Of a DNA stretch of 64,000 bases, positions 1 through 7,861 are shown piece by piece. The notes below the pieces were generated by a model that saw only the letters and a program-made list of their open reading frames with translations, made no database searches and was not told the origin of the DNA. The translations under genes were made by a program, and so were the position numbers. Location: assembly GCA_900168235.1 (NCBI GenBank), contig FUZG01000001.1:372001-436000 (forward strand), given 5' to 3'. Origin of the DNA: Lachnospiraceae bacterium (GTDB lineage: Bacteria > Bacillota > Clostridia > Lachnospirales > Lachnospiraceae). Position 1 is the first letter of the stretch. The number at the start of each line of letters is the position of its first letter.

Positions 1-746
1 TTTGTAACCTCTTCTCCGCCTGCAGCTGCGCCTGCCTGCTCGGTCCTTGATTTCAGGAAACGGAAATCAAACTCAAAGTCGCCTACTGCTTCTTCAAGCT
101 TTTCCCTGTATTCCGCAAGCTCCATGATCTGGGATGAAACGGTCGTATCAAATTCAGACATTCTCATTACTGTTCCGATACAGAGATCCGGAGAAATAGC
201 ATAAAAGCCCTTTCTCACAAGAGCGTCGTTTTCCATGAGGCTGTTAAGATATGTCATTCTCCAGCCTTCCAATCCTTCCTTTTCAGGAGGAGCTGCAAGA
301 GACTGTACCTCAGGGTACTCCTTTGCTTCCTGTCCCGTCTGGATAGTGAGTGCAGGATAAGAGTCAAAGTCACTCTTTACGGAGTGATATCTCGCCTCTG
401 TCTCTGTATGCAGTTTTTCATACCATGAATAAAGATCCAGCGCAGTCTTTACAGAACTTGACGCTAAAACCGGTGAGATCTTTCCCTGCATCTGAACAAC
501 CTTTGCAATGTCTTCTACCGAAGTAAATTCATGCGTATAGACCGTCACGTCGTCTACCGCTTCGTAGTCATACACATACTCTTCATCAGGTGTTTCAAAA
601 CACCCGATAAGAGCTCCTGTCTTCAGAATCATGCTTCCGTAAGAATTGGATACTCTGACCTGCCCCTTCAGCAGGATCTCCACTTCCTCCACACGTTCCC
701 CAATAGTGTGAAGCATATCATCCGCTTTAATTTCCTTCATACCCAT
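1..746 (-). CDS. Crp-like cyclic-nucleotide-binding-domain protein (partial)
   Basis: About 248 codons are readable and the C-terminus lies outside the window. The N-terminal ~100 residues resemble a cNMP-binding beta-roll: a GERVEEVEILLKGQVRVS stretch, then a glycine turn and a GALIGCFETPDEE stretch where Crp-type sensors have the phosphate-binding cassette. The remainder is helical and charged, with no recognisable helix-turn-helix in the visible part, so a role in transcription is not shown. The ATG is preceded by AGAGGG at 8 nt, which fixes the start. It begins 44 nt after the antiporter stop on the same strand, so the two are probably co-transcribed. Ligand and partner are unknown. Confidence 0.6.
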   Translation of the reverse strand, partial: MGMKEIKADDMLHTIGERVEEVEILLKGQVRVSNSYGSMILKTGALIGCFETPDEEYVYDYEAVDDVTVYTHEFTSVEDIAKVVQMQGKISPVLASSSVKTALDLYSWYEKLHTETEARYHSVKSDFDSYPALTIQTGQEAKEYPEVQSLAAPPEKEGLEGWRMTYLNSLMENDALVRKGFYAISPDLCIGTVMRMSEFDTTVSSQIMELAEYREKLEEAVGDFEFDFRFLKSRTEQAGAAAGGEEVT

Positions 747-790
747 AAGCTTAACCCTCTTTTCTTAAATATTTATTACACCCTTCCCAT

Positions 791-2296
791 TTATTTTTTT
801 GCTTTTATCTTAAGCACATACAAAACAGCCATCATCACTATAAAGCCTGAACCTAAGGACAGGACAGCGTTCTGTGTAAATCCTGCGATCAGATATCCCA
901 CAAAGCAGCTGCTCACAACAACTGCTGCGTACTGGAGCTGTGTTGAAACATGGTTCATGTGATAGCACTGCGCTCCCGCACTGGACATGATAGTCGTATC
1001 GGAGATAGGAGAAATATGATCTCCCGCAACTGCTCCTGCAAGTACTGCTGATACCGAGATCACCATCATGCTGAGGTTTTCCGGTCCGTTAAAAATACTT
1101 GTAACGATCGGAACGAGGATAGCAAATGTTCCCCAGCTTGTTCCTGTTGAAAATGCGATAAAGATCGCAATAAAGAACATGATCGCCGGAACAAATGCTG
1201 TTCCGAATGAGCCCTCTCCAACGATACCGCTGATGTATCCGCGGATATCGAGAACGCTTGTCATTCCCTTAAGTGTCCATGCAAATACTAGGATCGCGAT
1301 AGCCGGTATCATGAGCTGGAATCCGCTTACAAAGCTGTCCATGTATTCCTTAAATGTAACAACCTTGCGGGGCAGATACAGCACCAGCATGAACATCAGC
1401 GTAATAAATGTCGCAAAAATAAGAGATATCTCTGAATCACAGTTTGCGAAAGCATCCTGTACGTTTACTCCGCCGTTCTGGAATCCTGTGTAGATCATTG
1501 CTCCTACTGCTGCAAAAATAAGTACCAGTGTAGGAAGGATAAGATCTACTACTTTTCCGTTTTCGTTTTCCTTAACTTCTCCACTGTTCTGGAACTCTCC
1601 TGCATGGCTCGTGAAGAGATCACCATTTACCGCATTTGCCTCATGAACCTTCATCTGTCCGAAATCAAGTGCTGTGATGCTAATGAAAAGCACCATGATC
1701 AGTGTAAGGATCGCATAGAGGTTAAATGGAATAGTGCTTATAAAAAGCTGAAGACCATTTATTCCGGAATCCTCCGGAACGTAAGAATTAACCGCTGCAG
1801 CCCAGCTTGAGATCGGTGCGATGATACATACCGGCGCTGCCGTTGCATCTATAATATAAGCAAGCTTTGCTCTCGAAACCTTGAAACGGTCTGTAACAGG
1901 TCTCATTACGCTTCCGACTGTGAGGCAGTTAAAATAGTCATCAACGAAGATCAACATTCCGAGAGCTGTCGTAGACAATAACGCTGCTCTCTTTGACTTG
2001 ATCTTTCCCGAAGCCCATCGTCCATAGGCGGCTGAACCACCTGATTTCTGCATGAGATTTACTATCATTCCGAGCATTACAAGGAAGATAAGAATATTTA
2101 GATCAATGTTATCGGTCATCACAGTAAAGATCGACTGGAATGACACCCACGGAGAAAACTGTCCGTAAAGGAGAGCTCCTGCAAGGATGCCGATAAACAG
2201 CGAACTATAAACTTCCTTTGTAATGAACGCCAGGATAATAGCTATCACAGGCGGAAGAAGTGACCAAACAGTACCTATGTAGATTGAGTTTTCCAT
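791..2296 (-). CDS. NhaC-family Na+/H+ antiporter-type transporter
   Basis: This is a 501-residue polytopic membrane protein with about a dozen hydrophobic segments. It matches the Na+/H+ antiporter NhaC superfamily (PF03553) in length and motifs: an N-terminal LLPPVIAIILAFITKEVY segment, a central FVDDYFNCLTVGSVMRP segment, and a GAVAGDHISPISDTTIMSS segment in the C-terminal half. Such proteins exchange cations or, in some members, amino acids or organic acids. The substrate cannot be read from the sequence. The ATG follows GAAGGAT at a normal distance. A good promoter lies upstream and a Crp-like protein downstream, so expression may be linked to that sensor (inference). Confidence 0.85.
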   Translation of the reverse strand: MENSIYIGTVWSLLPPVIAIILAFITKEVYSSLFIGILAGALLYGQFSPWVSFQSIFTVMTDNIDLNILIFLVMLGMIVNLMQKSGGSAAYGRWASGKIKSKRAALLSTTALGMLIFVDDYFNCLTVGSVMRPVTDRFKVSRAKLAYIIDATAAPVCIIAPISSWAAAVNSYVPEDSGINGLQLFISTIPFNLYAILTLIMVLFISITALDFGQMKVHEANAVNGDLFTSHAGEFQNSGEVKENENGKVVDLILPTLVLIFAAVGAMIYTGFQNGGVNVQDAFANCDSEISLIFATFITLMFMLVLYLPRKVVTFKEYMDSFVSGFQLMIPAIAILVFAWTLKGMTSVLDIRGYISGIVGEGSFGTAFVPAIMFFIAIFIAFSTGTSWGTFAILVPIVTSIFNGPENLSMMVISVSAVLAGAVAGDHISPISDTTIMSSAGAQCYHMNHVSTQLQYAAVVVSSCFVGYLIAGFTQNAVLSLGSGFIVMMAVLYVLKIKAKK

Positions 2297-2390
2297 CTGT
2301 TATCCTTCTCGAGACATTCCAAGTATGATGTCTCATTCTTATATTTCGGCATTTTCTGCCGGATGTGCATAGATATGCATATTATTGAAT

Positions 2391-2420
2391 ATTATAACCC
2401 GCAGTGACTCTTTATGACAA
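2391..2420 (-). promoter_or_regulatory. Promoter for the NhaC-type antiporter
   Basis: On the minus strand TTGTCA is followed after 18 nt by a perfect TATAAT. The predicted start lies about 85 nt upstream of the ATG. The leader between them contains two short inverted repeats (CGGCA/TGCCG at 2347-2361 and GACAT/ATGTC at 2313-2332). Confidence 0.6.
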
Positions 2421-2463
2421 CAAAAAACCTCACATTTCCTGATAGTTTTCCACTCACGAATCT

Positions 2464-2471
2464 GATACAAT
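2464..2471 (+). promoter_or_regulatory. Extended -10 promoter for the PilZ gene
   Basis: TGATACAAT is an extended -10 element. No good -35 is visible. Because the ATG at 2470 overlaps it, that ATG cannot be the start of the PilZ protein, which supports the later ATG at 2518. Confidence 0.45.
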
Positions 2472-2517
2472 GTTCTTAACATTTTGGGTTAAGTTAATCA
2501 TGAAGAAGGGAAAAAAT

Positions 2518-3234
2518 ATGTATCTCGATGAGATAGAACCCGGATCACGCATCTCGATCCGAGCAGTTGATAAAGAAAACCCCGAAAATTCGGTGGAAGT
2601 TACGACAGATGTGATGGAACAGCTCATGGATACCAACGGGCACCATGTGGCATTTGCATCTCCGATCTATATTGATGACAAGGTTCTTTCCACAAATGCA
2701 GGAAAAGGAATCTTTGATATTTATTATTTTGATCCTGTTTCAAAGCGGGTCTATGAATGGCTTCATACTCCCGTGCGTTACGTTCTGTGCAAAGAAAAAC
2801 GTTGTTACATACTAGTTTCAGACATGGAAGGCACTCTGACAAACAGACGCGATACCTTCCGCATTAATCTTACTGAGCCCTGCGTAGTCCAGATCGGAGA
2901 AAACAGAGGCACTTTCTACGGAAACGTTCATGACATTTCCGCCATGGGAATAGCCGTGACTCTGCCGAAGCTCCCGGAATCACCGCTTTTCAAGCCGTTT
3001 TCCATCGTATTTTCCGATTCGAAAACACGCTCGCGTTTCCGGTTATCCGGCACTTGCAGGCACGTACAGGATATCGGCGAAACCGCCATCCGGTGCGGAT
3101 GCGAATTAAGTAAGCCTAATCCGACGCTGAGTAACTTCGTAAACAGGCGTCAGCTTGATGAAATGAAGAAACGGAGCGGACGGGATCTGAAACACCTTAA
3201 TCCTGTAAGCTTCTCCATAGAAGAAAAAGACTGA
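2518..3234 (+). CDS. PilZ-domain protein, YcgR-like c-di-GMP receptor
   Basis: This 238-residue protein has a C-terminal PilZ domain at about residues 110-215. Both c-di-GMP-binding signatures are present: the arginine motif NRRDTFR and, about 30 residues later, the D-I-S-A-M-G-I-A-V strand. The N-terminal ~100 residues correspond to the flagellar-brake-type domain usual in YcgR-like proteins. The chosen ATG follows AAGAAGGG at 8 nt. In-frame ATGs at 2470 and 2500 lack a ribosome site and the first overlaps the -10. A diguanylate cyclase at 25.9-27.3 kb could supply the ligand. The gene stands alone between divergent promoters and a shared terminator. Confidence 0.85.
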   Translation: MYLDEIEPGSRISIRAVDKENPENSVEVTTDVMEQLMDTNGHHVAFASPIYIDDKVLSTNAGKGIFDIYYFDPVSKRVYEWLHTPVRYVLCKEKRCYILVSDMEGTLTNRRDTFRINLTEPCVVQIGENRGTFYGNVHDISAMGIAVTLPKLPESPLFKPFSIVFSDSKTRSRFRLSGTCRHVQDIGETAIRCGCELSKPNPTLSNFVNRRQLDEMKKRSGRDLKHLNPVSFSIEEKD

Positions 3235-3254
3235 GACATTGCCTCAGTCTTTTT
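3224..3254. terminator. Bidirectional terminator between the PilZ and CotH genes
   Basis: A perfect 12-bp stem (AAAAAGACTGAG / CTCAGTCTTTTT) with a 7-nt loop has a T-run on both strands. It overlaps the end of the PilZ coding sequence and serves both convergent genes. Confidence 0.9.
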
Positions 3255-3255
3255 C

Positions 3256-4899
3256 TTATTCTAATTCAAATTCTTGTGTTTCGGGCGCTTTGATACTAAA
3301 GCTTGTAAGCTTTAAGCCGTTTTTCTTATCATTTTGGAGAAAGAGATTATTATATTTTAATACGAGATTAACCTTCCCGTCTCCGGCATCGAAAAACATC
3401 CACTCCTGCTTCTCATCACCATTCCACGGTTCTTCCGTGACCATCGCATCGCCATAGTCCCTGTCTTCATACTCAAGCCCCGTTAAAGCATTTCCTGTCC
3501 GGGTATTTTCGATAACATAAAAACCATTATCTAACTGAGTCAGCTTAAAGGAATCGGAAACACCGAGCTTCAATATATGTTCTCCGTCATCCGGTGTAAC
3601 TCTTCCAAGGAATATCCTGTCCATAAGCTGTTTTCTCTGAGTAAGCTTTTCCATGAAGCTTTCTAAGGCTTCATCATATGTATCTATATCTTTCTCATCA
3701 AATGTCTTACTCTGCTTATACCTCTCCAAAACGATATGACGATCTGCCTCAGCAGATTTCCTCAACTGTTCTGCCCGGTCCGGCAGCGCATTAATTTCTT
3801 TTTCGATCGCATAACGGAATACTTCTCTATATTTCTTTTCAACCTCAGCACGAAACTCCGGTATATCCATTAGATCAGTCAGGATATGTGTATCATTAAC
3901 CCATTCCCTGTCATCAGTATAATTGGCATTATAAACCCAGAGTTTTCTGGGATTGTTGTAAAGATTTGTTGGTCCGACTGTATTGTTGCCATAAGCAGAA
4001 TCATGATCCCATATAGGACCTGCCGATATTTTTTTATCCCTTCCGCCTCTGTACAGGTAAAAACTTGTACATGTAGAATCAAGATTCTCCGCGTATTCCG
4101 AAAGAAGATAATAATTCACAAAGGAACCCACATCTATTTCAGATTTTACAGCTGCCCATTTTCCCTCCGAAGCATCTCTTTCAAACTGATCATACGACGC
4201 CTTAAATGCTTCAAGGTTCTCTTTTTCTTCTGATTTACTGTTACTATCCTTTAACGCGATCTTGGTTTTATAAAGATCTGATACAAAATACGGATCATTA
4301 TTATCTTCGTTGTCCGCATAGCAGTCTATCTCCATCAGGACTGCATCCTTACCACGGAGATTAACCGAGCTTTTTGAAAGCTCCAGTTTAGGAAGAATAT
4401 AGTAATTCCCCTGATACACATCATCTGCGTAAAGATCCACATGCTTCCCCTTAGGGACAAAACGTGAACCCAGATCACGAGCAAGCCTAAATGTGAAATC
4501 ATTTCTGAGAAGAGTCCTGTCATACTCATTTGAAAGAAGTATCCACTTATTAGACGGACCAAGCTCGAGAATATTTACATTCCCGGTAAACTCAAGCTGA
4601 TATGGTTTCTTTTTACCGAGCCACGTGGAATTTCCTCTCCCCTTTATCGAAGCCTTTATCTTTTTACGGATATCTGCTCCGCGTACTGTTACACCTGTAT
4701 AAACTGTATGCTTTGAACCGTTATTGACATCATTTATAGTATTATTCGCAAAGCTCAGCCTTAACTCCGGAACACCATTTGCAGGAGGTAAATTTTCCTG
4801 TTCAACTCCCAAAATCCCTATTCCGATCATAAAACAAAAAGCCAAAGCAAACAGGCACTTTTTTGCGAGCGAAGAGCATACACATTTATTTTTTTTCAA
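3256..4899 (-). CDS. CotH-family secreted protein with C-terminal ricin-like domain
   Basis: This 547-residue protein begins with an uncleaved-looking or signal hydrophobic segment (about residues 12-31). It carries a CotH domain from about residue 60 to 400, with the family motifs IKGRGNSTW, KKPYQLEF, NEYDRTLLRNDF and GPIWDHDSAYGNN. The CotH fold is an atypical kinase fold; in gut bacteria these proteins are usually exported surface proteins of unknown substrate. The last ~100 residues (GFYVIENTRTGNALTG ... EWMFFDAG) look like one ricin-type beta-trefoil, which suggests carbohydrate binding. The start codon is TTG, 7 nt after GGTGG, with no better ATG nearby. A second CotH gene lies at 56.0-58.7 kb. 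Confidence 0.8.
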   Translation of the reverse strand: MKKNKCVCSSLAKKCLFALAFCFMIGIGILGVEQENLPPANGVPELRLSFANNTINDVNNGSKHTVYTGVTVRGADIRKKIKASIKGRGNSTWLGKKKPYQLEFTGNVNILELGPSNKWILLSNEYDRTLLRNDFTFRLARDLGSRFVPKGKHVDLYADDVYQGNYYILPKLELSKSSVNLRGKDAVLMEIDCYADNEDNNDPYFVSDLYKTKIALKDSNSKSEEKENLEAFKASYDQFERDASEGKWAAVKSEIDVGSFVNYYLLSEYAENLDSTCTSFYLYRGGRDKKISAGPIWDHDSAYGNNTVGPTNLYNNPRKLWVYNANYTDDREWVNDTHILTDLMDIPEFRAEVEKKYREVFRYAIEKEINALPDRAEQLRKSAEADRHIVLERYKQSKTFDEKDIDTYDEALESFMEKLTQRKQLMDRIFLGRVTPDDGEHILKLGVSDSFKLTQLDNGFYVIENTRTGNALTGLEYEDRDYGDAMVTEEPWNGDEKQEWMFFDAGDGKVNLVLKYNNLFLQNDKKNGLKLTSFSIKAPETQEFELE

Positions 4900-4917
4900 G
4901 AATCTTCCACCTTTATT

Positions 4918-5181
4918 TTATCTGTCTCTTATCTTTTCGATCACATTATTCAAGAGATCGTCCCCATACTCCATATAAAAATCTGCCATATTCATGACAG
5001 AATTATCTTTCATCATGCAGTACATGTTGTATATATCGCCCTCAACATCGTCATCCATTACACGTGTCCCGTCACAATACACTCCGGGCTCCAGACCTTC
5101 AAAGGAATCTACAAATGTCACATAGCTGTGACTCCGTCTTGAATAAACCTGTTTTTTGTTCAGCACTTCAAAAATATCCAT
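4918..5181 (-). CDS. Small hypothetical protein, 87 residues
   Basis: I do not recognise this family. The protein is acidic, soluble and lacks signal or membrane segments. It begins MDIFEVLNKKQVYSRRSHSY and has a VYCDGTRVMDDDVEGD centre. An in-frame ATG lies 10 codons upstream, but AGAGGA sits 6 nt before the chosen ATG. It lies just downstream of the tRNA-Trp terminator and 18 nt before the CotH start, so it may be translated from the same mRNA as CotH. Confidence 0.5.
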   Translation of the reverse strand: MDIFEVLNKKQVYSRRSHSYVTFVDSFEGLEPGVYCDGTRVMDDDVEGDIYNMYCMMKDNSVMNMADFYMEYGDDLLNNVIEKIRDR

Positions 5182-5214
5182 CTTGATTCCTCTGACATGA
5201 CGTGTTTTCATGCT

Positions 5215-5246
5215 AAAAAACCTCAGAATCTTTTACAATCCTGAGG
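5215..5246 (-). terminator. Terminator of tRNA-Trp
   Basis: On the minus strand CCTCAG...CTGAGG forms a stem, extended by two A-T and two G-T pairs. Six T follow it, 13 nt after the tRNA 3' end. Confidence 0.75.
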
Positions 5247-5258
5247 CCTTAACTTGAG

Positions 5259-5329
5259 CAGGGGAAGAGGGATTCGAACCCCCGTGAACGGTTTTGGAGA
5301 CCGTGATACTGCCACTGTATGATTCCCCT
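5259..5329 (-). tRNA. tRNA-Trp (anticodon CCA)
   Basis: This 71-nt cloverleaf has acceptor stem AGGGGAA/TTCCCCT, discriminator G, a GGTTCGAATC T-loop and an anticodon arm ACGGTCTCCAAAACCGT reading CCA. The 3' CCA is not encoded. It has its own terminator. Between it and radA lie two long palindromes. Confidence 0.95.
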
Positions 5330-5483
5330 ATGCAATTAAATTGTTTGCCGCGTATTTGTTTTCGTACAATTACTTGTTGCGACGCAGATAATAATATCAC
5401 AGCCTCTATATGTGTGCAAGTACTTTTTTGAAAATATTTGATATTTTTTCTTTGCTTCTTGAAGTGACGGAATCATAGGATAA

Positions 5484-5743
5484 TTTCTGCACATGACGGC
5501 AACAGTCAGGTACGTTATCATACACGCGGATACGTTGCCTCGTCGTCAGCGCTCCGCCGCCTATCTTCAGGTGCTCCGTCAACTCGCAGGCTTTGCTTCT
5601 ATGCCCTCCGGGCGAAGCACAAAGCCTGCTCAAACAGTGACTCCCGCACCTGAGCTATGCTCGCGCTTCTGTCCTCGGCTGCCAAAGTACCCGCTTTGTA
5701 TGATAACGTACCTGCCTGCCGCCTGTTCTGTGAATGTCAGAAA
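5484..5743. repeat. Long imperfect palindrome 1 (about 260 bp)
   Basis: The arms begin TTTCTG / CAGAAA. They contain a perfect 18-bp pair at 5507-5524 and 5697-5714 (CAGGTACGTTATCATACA), further paired blocks inside (CAGGTGC/GCACCTG), and an apical hairpin CAGGCTTTG-CTTC / GAAGCACAAAGCCTG closing on GCCC-TCC-GGGC near 5608. All blocks share one centre, so the whole stretch folds as one long hairpin. Open frames here are chance consequences of its GC content. I see no gene. Confidence 0.7.
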
Positions 5744-5934
5744 GCGGAGATCGTTGCTTTCCATAAGCATCCCGTTAAGAACCGCACAGGTGAGATCCAC
5801 TGCATACGGAGACTTGGCACGCAGGACAAGAGCTGTGCTGGAAGCGAATGTCCTGCGTGCTTATGTCGAAGTCAGCAGTTAGCTCACCGTTGTGTCGGTT
5901 CCCAGGGATGTGTTGGAAACAACGATCTCCGCTT
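5742..5934. repeat. Long imperfect palindrome 2 (about 195 bp)
   Basis: A perfect 15-bp outer pair (AAGCGGAGATCGTTG at 5742-5756 with its complement at 5920-5934) encloses further matched blocks (CATCCC/GGGATG, AACCG/CGGTT, TGAG/CTCA, CACTGC/GCAGT). A perfect 12-bp inner pair GCACGCAGGACA / TGTCCTGCGTGC lies at 5817-5828 and 5849-5860. It abuts palindrome 1 and ends 13 nt before the radA stop codon. Confidence 0.7.
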
Positions 5935-5946
5935 CCGTCACTCACA

Positions 5947-7323
5947 TCAAATCTGCTCAATAGCGTCGCTTACAGAGCGGACACCTATGAGCTTAACGCC
6001 CGGATTTTCCCGGACGGAGTTCATTGAGCTTGCGGGGATTATGACCGTTTTGAAGCCGAGACGGTGGGCTTCGTTTACTCTCTGGGATATCTGGCTCACC
6101 GCTCTCACCTCTCCGGAAAGTCCGACCTCTCCAAATGCCACAAGGTCAGAATCAATAGGACGGTTTCTGAATGAAGAAGCTACCGCCATTATGATGCCAA
6201 GATCAACTGCCGGTTCGCTGACCTTCAATCCTCCTGCTATGTTCACATAGGCATCAGACTGAGCGAGGTGCATGCCTACACGCTTTTCAAGAACTGCCAT
6301 GAGCAGGTTTACGCGGTTGTAGTCCGTGCCGTTTGCCTGTCGCCTGGGAATACCAAATGCTGTATCGGTGACGAGCGCCTGTATCTCTACGAGGAGTGGT
6401 CTGGTGCCCTCCATACAGCAGGTAACGACCGAACCGCTGGCATTTTCCGGACGGCCCGAAAGCATAAACTCCGAAGGGTTTGTAACCTCAGCAAGCCCGC
6501 CTTCATTCATTTCAAAAACGCCAATCTCATCCGTAGAACCAAATCTGTTCTTAACTCCCCGGAGAACTCTGTATGCTCCGTGAGTATCACCCTCAAAGTA
6601 AAGAACTGTGTCCACCATATGCTCAAGGACTCTGGGACCCGCTACAGCGCCTTCCTTTGTCACATGACCGATTATAAATACGGTGATGCCCATGCTCTTT
6701 GCAATGCGCATGAGAACCCCTGTAGTCTCTCTGACCTGCGATACTGAGCCGGGGGCCGCCGACACATTTTCATTGAACATAGTCTGGATCGAATCCACGA
6801 CTACCATTTCAGGCTTATTTTCCGCGATAATTTCTGAGATATCATCAAGATTTGTTTCAGATAAGAGCTGAAGTTCATCCGTAAAGCTTCCGAGCCTGTT
6901 TGCTCTCATTTTGATCTGCTTTAGGGATTCCTCTCCCGAAATATAAAGTACAGAATGGTGATCAGCCGTGACATTTCTGCAAATCTGCAAAAGGAGGGTG
7001 GATTTTCCGATACCGGGATCTCCGCCTACAAGTACCATGGAGCCCTTTACGATACCGCCTCCAAGGACTCTGTCCATCTCCTTACTTCCGCTTGTGATCT
7101 TGTCCTCAGGATCCTCTGTAATCTGAGAAAGGGGCTTCGGCGTCTGCCGAAGTCCCCCTCTTACTCCTGCCGTCGCTGCTTTGGAACCTGCTCCCTTAGA
7201 AACAGTTTCCTCAACCATGGTATTCCACTCATGACACATCGGACACTGCCCGAGCCACTTTGGTGACTCATGTCCGCAGTTCTGACAGAAAAATATAGTT
7301 TTTGACTTTTTATTAGGTGCCAT
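5947..7323 (-). CDS. radA: DNA repair protein RadA (Sms)
   Basis: This 458-residue protein is full length for the family. It is a RecA-like ATPase that drives branch migration of recombination intermediates. A C4 zinc finger (C13-x2-C16 ... C27-x2-C30) is followed by Walker A GGDPGIGKST near residue 101, the RadA-specific KNRFGSTDEIGVFEM motif, and a C-terminal Lon-protease-like domain (GGLKVSEPAVDLGIIMA). The ATG overlaps the TAA of the upstream 137-residue gene by one base, indicating translational coupling. Its 3' end runs into the long palindromes. Confidence 0.97.
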   Translation of the reverse strand: MAPNKKSKTIFFCQNCGHESPKWLGQCPMCHEWNTMVEETVSKGAGSKAATAGVRGGLRQTPKPLSQITEDPEDKITSGSKEMDRVLGGGIVKGSMVLVGGDPGIGKSTLLLQICRNVTADHHSVLYISGEESLKQIKMRANRLGSFTDELQLLSETNLDDISEIIAENKPEMVVVDSIQTMFNENVSAAPGSVSQVRETTGVLMRIAKSMGITVFIIGHVTKEGAVAGPRVLEHMVDTVLYFEGDTHGAYRVLRGVKNRFGSTDEIGVFEMNEGGLAEVTNPSEFMLSGRPENASGSVVTCCMEGTRPLLVEIQALVTDTAFGIPRRQANGTDYNRVNLLMAVLEKRVGMHLAQSDAYVNIAGGLKVSEPAVDLGIIMAVASSFRNRPIDSDLVAFGEVGLSGEVRAVSQISQRVNEAHRLGFKTVIIPASSMNSVRENPGVKLIGVRSVSDAIEQI

Positions 7324-7736
7324 TATGCTCTCTTCACTTCTACCGGTACACTGCCATTTCCTGAAAGCTCCACACTTACAGAAAGCTTGCCGCCGAGATT
7401 AGTCTTCATACGGCCGCTGTCCTTGCCGTTTACAATAACCTCATACTCTGTTTCATCTGCAAGTCCGAGTGTGATCTGTGCATCATCAGCGCCTTCTACG
7501 CTGAACTTTACACCATCTTCTGCCTCAGCAAAATTAGCGACACTGGTTCCGGGAACCGATTCATAGACAAACAGTCCGTTCTTCTCAAGCTTTGTAATAT
7601 CCTTGAAAGTTTTTACCTTGTAAAGGTCACCATTGTGCGGGTAATCCTCCTTTTTTGCCTTTGCGTCCAGGGTGTGATCTCCAAAGCTCAGAGAACCGTC
7701 TGCCTCACTGCGAAGCAATTCCTTAACCGCTGCCAT
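7323..7736 (-). CDS. Hypothetical protein coupled to radA, 137 residues
   Basis: I do not recognise a functional family. The protein is soluble and beta-rich, with a C-terminal repeat-like pattern (FSVEGADDAQITLGLADETEYEVIVNG) resembling an immunoglobulin-like or glycan-binding fold. No signal peptide is present. It has an ideal AGGAGG 8 nt before ATG, and its stop overlaps the radA start, so the pair forms an operon. Its place upstream of radA gives no functional proof. Confidence 0.7.
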   Translation of the reverse strand: MAAVKELLRSEADGSLSFGDHTLDAKAKKEDYPHNGDLYKVKTFKDITKLEKNGLFVYESVPGTSVANFAEAEDGVKFSVEGADDAQITLGLADETEYEVIVNGKDSGRMKTNLGGKLSVSVELSGNGSVPVEVKRA

Positions 7737-7861
7737 TTTTGTATCCTCCTGATTCTTACCAAAATTAATACAATGCCGTCTTCAGATCTACGCCATTGCA
7801 TAGACCAAAGACATTTAAACAAGGTGCCTCAAATTGTATTTCGACTACCTGCGTCAAAAAA

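Noticed and set aside
4582-4899. CotH gene at 3.3-4.9 kb as a pseudogene because it lacks an ATG
   Set aside because: A TTG with GGTGG at 7 nt directly precedes a normal signal segment and the frame is intact.
5493-6250. Open frames on both strands over 5406-6250
   Set aside because: They lie in the long palindromes or antisense to radA, have no ribosome site and encode no recognisable protein.
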